Positions 1 to 9,643 of a stretch of 64,000 nt of DNA are shown here, piece after piece; position 1 is the stretch's first letter; each line of letters starts with the position of its first letter. The notes beneath the pieces are model-generated. The model did not search any database. It saw nothing but the letters and a program-made list of their open reading frames with translations, and was not told where the DNA came from. This DNA comes from Marsupella aquatica (Eukaryota > Marchantiophyta), in NCBI GenBank assembly GCA_973895155.1, contig OZ316898.1, forward strand, positions 14,260,001-14,324,000. The letters are read 5' to 3'. Both the position numbers and the translations under genes were made by a program.

Positions 1-34
1 TATATATATACATGTATGTAAGTCCAAGAAACTA

Positions 35-1385
35 TCATGGACGACAACCCAAGGACAATTTTGGTGCATCCCACTCATACTCACACAATAACTCCTCACC
101 AGCTCTAATGGTCCTAACAGCTACTGTCATGATATGGTCGTCCATATGTTTCACAAAATATGGATGTCTAGGTGGACCAAACATTTGAATCCACTCTACA
201 TTAGCCTCCAAACCTCTATCTCTACCTGTGGTACTATTGATGTACCCTGCTAAATTACCGTTCCGAATAGGGTCACCATCAATCATCCGGCAATGCCACG
301 GCCTAGTGAAGACCTCATCCGGGTCTGAGTACATCCTCAATGCATACACCCCCCAACTTGGGTGTTGACGCAACAAAATATTCCAACTCTTGGAGTTATA
401 TACAGCCCCAATGTAAGGAAAGAGGTGCTCTCCATCATAACCACGTCTCCATGGCTTTGGAGGGACCACAATATCCTCCAAAGCAAAAAGACCATATCCT
501 ATATCATGACCAATAGAGGATGCTTTCACTATCCAAGGGCGACCCCATATCTGAACTGGTTCATCTGTAGGAATAAAATCTGGAAATTTGAAGAGACTTG
601 GAGAAAAGTCCTTCAAAACTTTGGCAGCCCTACCAGTGAGATAGGATAGTCCAAACCTGCCCTCAACGCAAATATAATCTACGTTACCGGCTGGTCGATC
701 ACTAGTACCTAACACCTCCTCTCGTCTGTCTACCTGGTCCAGTGGTCCATACTGCCGTCTACGTCTACCAGATCGTGGTCGTGTACGTAGGACTCTAGTA
801 GTCACAACCTCGGGCCGAGAGACCGGTTCCCCCTCTACATGCTCATGTGTGGGCACGGGAGTGGGGATAGGAGCAGGTGGGCTAAGAGGCATCTGGGCAG
901 GAGGAACTGCAAGCAACTCCCTGGCCCTTGCTAGAAACCCTTCCAACCACACAGCTTCAGGAACCAAAGGAGGTGGGGGCCTACGAGGCACCTAACACAC
1001 GTACAATGGTTTTACACAAATCAATAAATTAAGTAGTGCCAGGATGTAAATGCAAGATAATTAAGCAATACCCTAAATTGGAATGCATATATGGAATGAA
1101 TAGGGGACATAAACATATATATACCTGGCTAGGCAAATACCCTGGCATATCACCCTCGTGGCGGCCATAATTCTCGATGTGCTCACAAGTCTCCCATGCA
1201 TGTCGAACCACAAGTCCCTTACATCTCACACACCAGCAAGGTATGGGTCCTAGTGGAGCACGAGGACGATCTGGAGGAGGGGGTGGAGGAACCTCCCCCT
1301 CAGACGAGCTTGTGTCTGAGTCTGAATCTGACGTGGAACTATCAGAAGTAGACATCTGCATGCATGAAGTACACTCTGAATTCAT
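35..1385 (-). CDS. SET-domain protein carried by CACTA-like element A
   Basis: Two exons: 1385-1125 and 991-35, with a GT-AG intron at 1124-992 (phase 0), give an open frame of 405 residues. Exon 1 has an acidic Ser/Asp start, a proline run and a Cys cluster (CWCVRCKG, then C and H followed by ENYGRH). Exon 2 starts with a Pro-rich linker and a basic patch (about residue 157-167), then a SET-like core: GYGLFA near 252-257, GNLAGYINS near 332-340 and AGEELLCEYEW near 385-395. These match SET motifs for the AdoMet and lysine pockets, but the usual NHSC is replaced by NSTTG and no post-SET Cys cluster is seen, so activity is uncertain. The homologous ORF at 12965-14121 lies beside a CACTA transposase, which links this gene to the transposon. 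It could write histone methylation or be a binding-only derivative; both are inference. Confidence 0.75.
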
Positions 1386-1673
1386 GTAAGCTGCATAAAA
1401 GAAGACAAGTGTTGGAGTATCAAAATAGAATTAATTAATGCATGAGATACAAAAGTCCTGTTGTACCTCAATGATACCCGCGCTTTGCCAGCCTACTGTG
1501 TCGTATTTTCTACACACAAGGTGTGGGACATCCAAAATCTCTGCATATATGGGTGAGCATTTTGCTAATGAGCATACATAATCTGTAAGTGCGAAAGAGT
1601 GTAGGAAGAACACACCACATATAAAAAAATTCCAACATACAAATTAAGTGTAAATGATGCGGCTCGTGAAGCG

Positions 1674-2395
1674 GGGACATCATACCTCCTAGATGCGCGG
1701 TCTCACACTATGCATAGTGCATTGTCCAAAACAAAACCTATCTACCCCCTCACAAACATTGAACCACCCCTCCAAACGCAAGGTACTGTGCATCAAATCC
1801 AACACAACCATTAGCCTAGCTAATATATGGAGGTTGAACCTTATCCTAAGAAAAGGTGTAACCTTATCCTAGTAAAACCCCATAACCCTAAGCCCATAAA
1901 CCCCTCCAAAGAAATGATCCAAATAGCTTTCACCAAGAAATGGTTCGTACAAAAACTTCTTGTAGTATTTTGTCTATCATATATCATAGTATTGAGTTCC
2001 CATCACCACAACCATCCCTAAACTTACAAGGAACTTGCAAGAGGACATCATACCTCCTGGATGCACGGCTTCATGCATAGTGCATTGTCCAAAATTGAAA
2101 CCTCCCTACCCCCTCAAAAAAAGTTAACCACCCCTCCAAAAGCAAGGTACTACACATCAAATCCAAACACAAAGATTAGCCTAATGAAGGGGTTTAATAT
2201 TATCCTAACAAAAGGTATAATGTTATACTAATAAAACCTCTACGTACACCCATAATCCCCTATAAAGAAATGAAACAAAAGGCTTTCACCCGAAAATGGT
2301 TCATACAAAAACTTCTTGTAGTATTTTCTTGATCCTATATTACCTATCATAGTATTGAGTTCCCATCACCACAACCACCCCTAAAACACCAAGAC
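1674..2395. repeat. Imperfect tandem duplication, ~360-bp unit
   Basis: Two direct copies, about 1674-2033 and 2041-2395. Both begin near GGACATCATACCTCCT, contain GCATAGTGCATTGTCC and ACCACCCCTCCAAA, and end with TTGAGTTCCCATCACCACAACCA. They lie between the SET gene and the second gene of element A. No coding sequence is convincing here. Confidence 0.8.
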
Positions 2396-2744
2396 TCTAT
2401 ACACAATTGCATCATTAATTAGAGCCCAATATATTAAGCATGCAAGACCATAGCTTATCAAAAAAATTACATAGTCCGGTACAAACCCCAAAATTTGTTC
2501 TCCGCAACAAAGAAACTTGCAAGAGGTCCCTCTACATGCATGACACGTTCACTGTCCCGTTCACATATGTAGAGCCCTACAAAACGCGGATTCAAATATG
2601 AAAGCAAATAATAACTCCAACCATGTGCCCTTACCCCATACAAAACCTAAATATCCTAAATTATACTCTAAACCCTCCAATCCCATTATACCCAACCCAA
2701 ATTCAAAACATTATATTGGACCCCCTTTGGGAAAGCCAAGAGGT

Positions 2745-2960
2745 ATCCGATATAAATTCATGAGGGGTCCGATGCAATAGGAAACGGGCCACACTTGGTA
2801 AATACACGGCCACAAGAAAAGGACGAGGGGTCCGAAGTAGATAGTTTCAGAAAGTCCGATTGCGTGTCCGATACCTTTGGTTTCGCAAAGTCCGAAATAG
2901 AAAGAATCGGAAGCAGCAGGTTTTGTTTCGGAAAAAAGAACCGATGCAGGTGTGAAGACC
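2745..2960. repeat. TCCGAT motif array upstream of the second gene (element A)
   Basis: Repeated TCCGAT, TCCGAA, ATCGGA and CCGATA hexamers in both orientations just before the second gene starts at 3046. Such short inverted and direct motifs are typical binding sites for the smaller En/Spm-type protein (TNPA in maize). Binding here is inference. Confidence 0.65.
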
Positions 2961-3045
2961 CGCGCGTCGGGCCCCGTTTCGCACTTGGTGTTTTTCAAAT
3001 TTTTTGAAGCTGGATCAAGGAGGAGAGCTTGAAGGAGGAGGAGAG

Positions 3046-5397
3046 ATGGAGGGGGGCGGGGGATCAGGTGGTGGGGGAGACGAAGGGGGATCAGGTGGTG
3101 GTGGAGAGCAAGGGGGACCGTCCCAGCCATACAATGAAGTTATGAGGGACATTTTTGTGGCCAAGGCAGGGCTGAGTGTGGAGGACGCAGAGAGAGTAGT
3201 CCCACTCCTCCAAACGCTGATTGATGCCTCTCGGCGTGAGGCAGAGAAGACTGCTGCTGCAAGCATTGCAAGTGAGAAGGAGGCAAAGAAGAGGAAGAAA
3301 GAGGCAAAGAGAGGCAAGGGGGATGCAGAGGAGACACTGTCTCCAAGAAAATGAGAGAAAAAGCTTCGAAAAGAAGCTAGGGCAATTGAGAAGGTGCGAT
3401 TGGAGGAGCAGAGGCGAATGGAGGCAGAGAGAGCTCTCAGGCCTGAGCTAGCTCTCAATTCGGGTGGTGGTCCATTGCCTAAGAGCTACCATCTATTCCG
3501 AAGCCAATTCAAGCAGGTGCTGAGGGCCAATTTGGGGCCACTGGATTACTGGGGCAAGAAGAAGGAGGAAGAGAGATTGAGAATCAGAGAGCAGGTGAAG
3601 GAACGGTTCAGGAACGGGGCCTACATTGATGACAGGTTCCTAAACAAACGAATTTCAGCATCACTCTCAGACATGCGCAATCATCAGCGAGAGAAATTCA
3701 GAAAGTACCTTGGAGATATGGCAGTGGATGCAGAGGTGATCAGGGAGGAGGGTTGTCCAGACGATGTTTCCCCGGATGAGTGGGCGGCTTGGCTTGAGGA
3801 GGAACTCTCAGTCCGTGCCTGGCTGAAAAGAAGACATTGGGACAACGAAATTAGGCTGGCAGAGGAGAAGCGAAAGGCTGGGGAGAATGTTGATATCCTC
3901 CCCCTTCAACAGAACCTGCAACAATGGGCAGCTCAGGCAGCAAGACTCCCCAAACCACCAAGGCACATCATAGCAGCATTGGAGAGAGTGCAGGGGAGGC
4001 CAACCATCACTCACTGGATGGGGCAAGGCGGCTCCAATCGATTGAAGGCTGAGTTTGTAAGTGCCCTCCCTCTCCTCCCCACCTCGACTCCCTGATCACC
4101 TGACTCCTCGCACGAAGAATGAGTTGTTTGTGCCTTATGTCTTTTGTTTAAACCCTTTGCAAAACTCATTTTTGCTCTCGGGCCTGTTCTTTTCGATACT
4201 CATCCGATAGGTTTTGCATCGGAAGCAGCATCGGACACCGTGTCATGCCATTTTTCTTGTTACGCATCCGATAGACGTCCGATGCAGGCTGTATCGGACT
4301 CTGAATCGGACCCCTCGGCAAAACATTTAAATTTTTGAATGAACGTACTTAACGTTAATTTTTTATTAGGGTAGAGTATAAGTTAGGGTGAACTATGGTT
4401 TAAGGTTACATTAGGGCTATGTAGGGTGGCTTGGTTTAGGGTAGGGCACGCTAATACTAGATTTGATATTAACCTGGCCTCTATGGTTTGGATCTTTAAA
4501 TTTCAGGAGCGGGAGTATGGTCGCCCTATTGCGACGTTGGAGAGGAATTTGGCAAAGACGGATGGACCCCGCGCTCTAAAGCGCCACCTTGAGGATGAGT
4601 TGGGAGAGGTAAGTGTTCACCCTAGGGTGATATAATGTTTAAGGTTGTCATGAATTTGTTAGAGTTATGGTCGGGACCATTCATTCTAACTGCAATTAAA
4701 CCCTATTGCGCAGGATGAGGAGGGGTCTGGGTCGGAGGAGCTAGACTCAGATTCTGAGCAGGATGCTGAGGCAGGGTTGGGGAGGGTGCCCACAGTCACC
4801 CCTACTCCTCAGGTCCGAGGTGTTGTTGCCCCATCTGGTGCCGTTGCCCCATCAGCAGGGAGGGGTGGGTCACATCCTGCTGATGGTGTGGGCTCCCATC
4901 GCTGTGGAGCATCACGGGGTGCGGGGCCCAGGCACTCAGGGGGTAGTAGAGGTGATGGCATGGGACGAGGCGATCGCGTAGGAGTATCTGGTGCAGGTGG
5001 CCCTTCCCGACGAGGTAGTGGCGACATGCCGGATGGTGGATCTAGAGGGCGCGCACCATCTCGTGAGTCTGGTGGGAGTACAGCATGACATGGGCCACCC
5101 ACAGGATCTGTCGGCGCACCATCCCATCACTCTAGCAGGTCTGCGGGAGGAGCTGAGGCGTCCTTTCACTCTGCCGTGTCGGGGGTTGGTGGGACATCTA
5201 CCTTGCCTGACCACCCTAGCGGTGCATCTAGTGGGTCAGGGTCTAGGCCTGCATCAGGCCAACCCATGCTATCTGGTGAGCAGGTGGCTGCCACGGTTGT
5301 GGGCAGCCAGAGGGAGGAGGGCTCTCATGATGCTAGACCTGTACCCACCCTTCGTTCTCGCCCAAAGAAGAAGAAGGGACGCAACACACCTTTTTAG
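3046..5397 (+). pseudogene. TNPA-like second gene of CACTA-like element A (two nonsense codons)
   Basis: Three exons are supported by GT-AG sites and continuous frame: 3046-4056, 4507-4608 and 4714-5397. Exon 1 has a Gly/Glu-rich start, a Lys/Arg/Glu-rich helical stretch, then a conserved block with FRNGAYIDDRFLNKRIS and, near its end, HWMGQGG. Exon 3 is acidic then Gly/Ser-rich and ends KKKKGRNTPF. The minus-strand gene at 9644-11583 has the same exon plan, the same block (FQNGAEIDEQWLADRIS, HKMGQGG) and the same TPF ending, so they are homologues. Two in-frame TGA codons (3352-3354, 5086-5088) break it; both could be CGA to TGA changes. The general pattern resembles plant Ptta/En/Spm-type proteins, but I assign TNPA-like mainly from position and the motif arrays. 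The start at 3046 is the first ATG in frame. Confidence 0.6.
4190..4325. repeat. TCCGAT motif array inside intron 1 of the element A second gene
   Basis: About eight ATCGGA/TCCGAT-type hexamers packed into ~130 bp of the 450-bp intron 4057-4506. The density matches the terminal array at 5745-6235. Element B/C has an array of its own motif at the same position (10255-10440). Confidence 0.7.
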
Positions 5398-5744
5398 AGG
5401 TTAGTTGCATTTAGGTGGTCGGGTATCTAGTGCTAGACAGCTTTGATTAGACACTCACTCGGAGGTACCTTGTATATAGCTCAGTGTAGTCTCTAGTCAA
5501 AGCTCTCTTTACATCTTCTATCATGCCATCACGACCAGGATGGGTCTACCCAGTAGGCCTAATCCATTTTGTACATATTGGGGTGATCCCCTTTTTGAAT
5601 ATGATATTTTGACCTCGTGTTTATAGCATTATCTTTGGTTCCTAATTGGTGTATGTCACCTTCAACCCTAAACCAATACCCAAACCCCCAAAAAACCACC
5701 CATGAAACCCTGTATTCCACCCCCAGAACATTTGATAATCCGTT

Positions 5745-6235
5745 GCAAGTCCTTTACCATCCGTATCGGTAATATAGCAGTGTCCGATGCTGCTGCCTTC
5801 GAACTTTCCCATCCCCAACGCATCGGACCCCTCCTTCAAGGTTCCCATCTTAAATATATCGGATAGTCCGATACAAAAAGTAACGCACTTTCCGTTATTA
5901 TAAATAACGCAATGCCGATACAAATTCCTTCGCAAATTGCCATGTCAAATATATCGGACATACCGATTTAAATAGTATCGGACATAGGAAATCGTCGTGT
6001 GCCGTCGCGTCTTAGTTATCCGATTCATTTTACAACGGACATAAAATATCCGTAACACGTTACAACGGAACGTCCGTCGTAAAAAATATCGGAAAGTCCG
6101 ATGGAAGTCCGATGGTCGATATGCGATGGTTTGCGCATCGCAAAGTGCGTTGGGAATTGCATCGGATGATAGAAATTTTTGCGTCAATTTTCCTGAAGGG
6201 ATCCGATGTAAATCCTATCGAATAAAGGCCCGAAA
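5745..6235. repeat. TCCGAT subterminal motif array at the right end of element A
   Basis: Many ATCGGA, TCCGAT and CCGATA copies in both orientations fill the last ~500 bp before the CACTAGT terminus. Between the last codon of the second gene (5397) and this array no coding sequence is apparent. Confidence 0.75.
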
Positions 6236-6246
6236 ATGTACTAGTG
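6220..6246 (-). repeat. Right terminal inverted repeat of element A
   Basis: Read on the minus strand the end is CACTAGTACATTTTCGGG, with the CACT start diagnostic of CACTA elements. The three flanking bases (AAA, 6247-6249) are a possible 3-bp target duplication, which cannot be verified because the other end is outside the window. Confidence 0.6.
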
Positions 6247-6270
6247 AAAATATTGAGAGCAGTCCTGCAG

Positions 6271-7282
6271 GGGGAAACAACCCGCTACTGTCCAAGGTAT
6301 ATCTCATATATCATTGTATGTATAAGTTTTGTATATTGCAATTATTATAATGGCCTAAAAGTTCTATTGTAAGTGATGTATATGACTTTGCAATTCATTC
6401 TACTTTGAGCCTAGGTTCACCAATATATACAATGATTTGCACATCCACATATGCATGGCAGGTTAAGACCGAGAAGGAACAAGGTGGAGTCCTTGCAAGC
6501 ATTCGGGACCTAAATCAACCATTGAGTAGAGCACGAAGAGGCAAGGGTCCGAACCCAGGCAAAGAAAACGTACCTTCATTTAGAGCTATTTCAACAAAGG
6601 TACAGGAGGATGCAAGGGAACGGTTGTTGACCGGCAAAAACATGGTATGATTTCTTATTTCCATCCATTGTAAGCCAGCAGTCTTTATTAGGTTGCAGCA
6701 ATCATTGTGTACAATGTGTAGACAGAAATTGTATGTGTGGAACGTACTCTTGTGGTCTCATTATGTGGTCATTATATATGTACAGGCAAACCAGGAAGAA
6801 GTTTTGGGTGCTCAAGGAACCCGGTCGACGAGAAGTAACAAGTCCCAGGCTTCTGGAGACTCCAATATAGTAAGCATATACTGAGAAGTTTTGCACAATT
6901 CTGTAAATAATCATTTATAGCTTGTCATTGGTGTACTACCATATTTTAAAAAGCTCACCAAAGACTGTAACTTTTGCAGAATTTTGAAAAGCTCACCAAA
7001 GACGCCAAACTAGTATTGTGCATGAGAGCCATGGGTTTGATGAAGACCTGCAAAGTGGAGGCCAAATTGCGCACGTTTGTAGCAGATACGAACAAGCAGT
7101 CAAAGACTACCGCCAAGCCATTCACCAAACACGCTCAGAAGAATGCATCAGAGTTATTGGACATGGTGGCCAGGTGGATTGTAGAGCAGAATGTAGTGAT
7201 CGTTACACATCTTCCGGCTTTAAATGCCGATGGCCAGCAAAGGATCTTCCCTGAAAATGCTATGAAGAAAGCCGGGGAAGAG
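6271..7282 (+). pseudogene. Unknown multi-exon gene fragment in block U (copy 1)
   Basis: Four exons join in one frame with phase-0 GT-AG introns: up to 6296, 6462-6644, 6786-6869 and 6980-7282. The product is basic; the last exon encodes a ~101-residue domain beginning NFEKLTKDAKLVLCMRAMG and ending before a GT donor at 7283. The domain is not recognised. Copy 2 keeps the same frame with very few amino-acid changes (for example Met to Thr in ELLDMVARW). The 5' end appears cut by element A, whose terminus at 6246 lies at or just before the first exon, and no stop-containing last exon was found, so the gene is called partial. Every intron being phase 0 fits either a genuine exon series or exon duplication. 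Confidence 0.5.
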
Positions 7283-7407
7283 GTATAGTACTCACTACAT
7301 AGATAGCATACCTGCATCGCTCTATGAACGGCACAAGCTAGACAGGTTATGAATATGATTGCATTATATATTGACCAAGGGCCACCACTACTTGCTTCGT
7401 GTTTCAC

Positions 7408-7419
7408 ATATATACATAC

Positions 7420-7454
<35 letters not shown>
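7408..7454. repeat. AT/AG dinucleotide microsatellite
   Basis: A TATA run followed by (AG)n; the mirror copy lies at 59533-59572. Confidence 0.9.
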
Positions 7455-7689
7455 TGGGAGTTGCTAACGTACTTAGTTTCTAATGTACAAATGAATGCTA
7501 CTTAACTCACTGTGATCTTATTTACAACGCTATGAGGAAATGATTCAAAACCATATTAGAAATTTGATTTGCGTAAGCTGGGCCCAATAAAGAACCTTAC
7601 ATTCACGATACCCATCGACATTTCATGGTATTCATTGGCAATATGACTGGATGGTTTTTGATGCAATTCATCTTGGGACGCCAGACATT

Positions 7690-8690
7690 TTTAATACCCC
7701 ATTGGTAATACGTGAGGATCCCCCAATACCCCACAATACATAGGCGTTACATCGTGAATCCCCACTTCATCGTAGGCAATTTGGAAGATGCGGATGCACA
7801 TTATCCTGGAATTTGACGCGGATGCAATTTGACGCAGCAAGAAGCCTGGAATCAAAAATACCCTACAAATACCCCACGGTATGCAGGTAAAATGCACAAG
7901 TAATCCCCGCTTTGACATAGGAAATCTGGACGGTGAAGATGCATATCATCCTGCAAACCTCCAGGGCTGTTAGCGAAGCCACCTAGAGAGTGGCAATTGG
8001 AAGTGGCATACCAAATACCCCAACGATACCCCAGGGTATGCGGGTAATGTGCACACAGAACCCCCACTTTACAACAGGAAATTTGGATGGTGGAGATGCA
8101 TATCATCCTGCACACCTCCAGGGCTGCCAGCGAGGCCACCTGGAGAGCGGCCATTGGACGCTGACAACCCAAATACCCCAGAGATACACTAATGTATGCG
8201 GGTAATATGCACACGGAATCCCCACTTAGCCACAGCAAAATTGGACGGTGGAGATGCATATCATCCTGCGCACCTCCAGGGCTGCCAGCGAAGCCACTTG
8301 GAGAGTAGCAATTGGACGTTGACAACCCAAATACCCCAGAGATACCCCACGGTATGCGGGTAATATGCACACGGAATCTCCACTTTACCACAGCAAAATT
8401 GGATGGTGGAGATGAATATCATCCTGCACACCTCAGCGAAGCCACTTGGAGAGCGGCAATTGGACGCTGACATCCCAAATACCCCAGCGATACCCCACGG
8501 GTATGCAGGTAATATGCACACGGAATCCCCACTTTACCACAGCAAAATTGGATGGTGGAGATGACTATCATCCTGCACACCTCAGCGAAGCCACTTGGAG
8601 AGTGGCAATTGGACGCTGACATCCCAAATACCCCAGCGATACCCCACTGTATGCGGGTAATATGCACACGGATGTTGCGGAGAGCGCGAC
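7690..8690. repeat. Minisatellite of ~140-160-bp units (block U copy 1)
   Basis: About six degenerate tandem units, each with ATACCCCA, TATGCGGGTAATATGCACAC, CCCCACTT, GGTGGAGATG, ATCATCCTGCACACCT and CAATTGGACGCTGACA. Later units are ~20 bp shorter, lacking CCAGGGCTGCCAG. Copy 2 of block U has one short unit fewer. Apparent ORFs across it are repeat artefacts. Confidence 0.85.
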
Positions 8691-9044
8691 CATCCAAGGA
8701 CCTGGGTTATGCCAACTACCTCCGGCTTATACAAATAAACACGCAAATGTGGGGAAATGTGGAGGCGCTAAACCCTTCTGTAGTTGGGTATATTACGGGA
8801 AACGCCCCAAATGTCACGCCTGTGGGACACATAGGCAAATTACCCCAGGGAAACGCCGAACTGCTAGAAGTATCAAATCCCTCGTTATGTATGGGAAAGC
8901 ATGGGTATTTTCAACCAAATTCCCTAAGATGTCTGGAATCCCCACTTCTTTGTTATGGTACACTGATTCACCAAGTCAGGTGGGGAAATCCCCAACTCCT
9001 CGACCATGCATATCCTCCTTGTGAAGGAAATCAAAAAACAAAAC

Positions 9045-9390
9045 TCGCCTTTGCGAAGTATCGCGCATCGCAATAGAATTGCAAACTACGAAGCCCAAAG
9101 GTTCGCATTCGGTCTTTCGCAAGACCTTCGCAACTTGCAACACGAATAGAATCGCAAAGGACTCACATTTAAGCGACTTTGTGGGCGTTGCAATAGGCTT
9201 GCGATAATAATCGACCAGTTCAATATTTGCGATTCCACGAGTTTGGTAATATGATTGCGATATTCAATGAATGGTAGTTATGCCATGAAATTCACTTCGC
9301 ATTTGTGTGAACTTATGTGGTTTGCATAATGTTTGCGATACCTTCAGTATGGTAAATATGCGATTTGGGTTGTTCGCATAGGTTTCGCAA
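9045..9390. repeat. TTCGCAA motif array, left end of element B/C
   Basis: Dense TTTGCGA, TTCGCAA, ATCGCAA and TTGCAA copies in both orientations. The motif is distinct from the TCCGAT motif of element A but sits at the same place, downstream of the second gene. Confidence 0.7.
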
Positions 9391-9521
9391 GCTGTCTTGA
9401 GGCTAGGTTTTAGATTTAGAGTTTTGAATTATGGTTGGGGTCTTGTTGTCCAACACGGAGAATGAGGTTTGAATCAAAATTGCTTTATAGAAAATTGATA
9501 GGTACACAGAAATTAGGGTTT

Positions 9522-9540
9522 CCTAAACCCTAAACCCTAG
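9522..9540. promoter_or_regulatory. Tandem telobox-like motif
   Basis: Two AAACCCTA units in CCTAAACCCTAAACCCTAG. Teloboxes are known plant promoter elements and can recruit telobox-binding and Polycomb proteins. Here the site lies 3' of the second gene of element B/C, so its role is unclear. Confidence 0.35.
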
Positions 9541-9643
9541 ATGGGTGTCATATGACAAGCTAGGTCCCTATAAGACTACCCATATCAAAACTATACACTA
9601 CACTAAGTAAATGGGCATCCCATGGGCACTACACCACCAAGCT

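Larger units (their letters stand above)
1..6246 (-). mobile_element. CACTA-like DNA transposon A (right part; left part outside window)
   Basis: The right terminus reads, on the complementary strand, CACTAGTACATTTTCGGG, ending at 6246. Inside it lie a divergent second gene (3046-5397, plus) and a SET-domain gene (35-1385, minus). The transposase itself would lie left of position 1 if the element matches B/C at 9024-29609, which has the same gene order in mirror image. Three clusters of TCCGAT/ATCGGA motifs sit at the end, in the first intron of the second gene, and upstream of that gene, as expected of subterminal repeats of En/Spm-type elements. The left end and target duplication cannot be checked. 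Confidence 0.75.
6247..9023 (+). other. Block U, copy 1 (duplicated inverted at 58103-60701)
   Basis: From 6271 to 9023 this DNA is almost identical to the reverse complement of 58103-60701. It contains a small spliced gene (6271-7282), an AT/AG microsatellite and a minisatellite. The left edge abuts the terminus of element A and the right edge is at 9023, where identity with copy 2 stops at CCTCCTTGTG. No transposase was recognised inside it. Confidence 0.85.

Noticed and set aside
4144-4338. Coding ORF at 4144-4338
   Set aside because: It lies in intron 1 and is made of the TCCGAT array; exon borders on both sides are clear.
3352-5088. Recoded TGA (both breaks in the element A second gene are TGA)
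   Set aside because: CGA-to-TGA deamination explains both, and the homologue has TAG stops at other places.
7690-8690. CRISPR-like array
   Set aside because: Whole units repeat with no unique spacers, and the context is a plant genome.
7852-8697. Overlapping ORFs of 80-180 codons across the minisatellite (also 58429-59289)
   Set aside because: They arise from tandem repeats with unit length keeping frames open; no conserved non-repeat protein.
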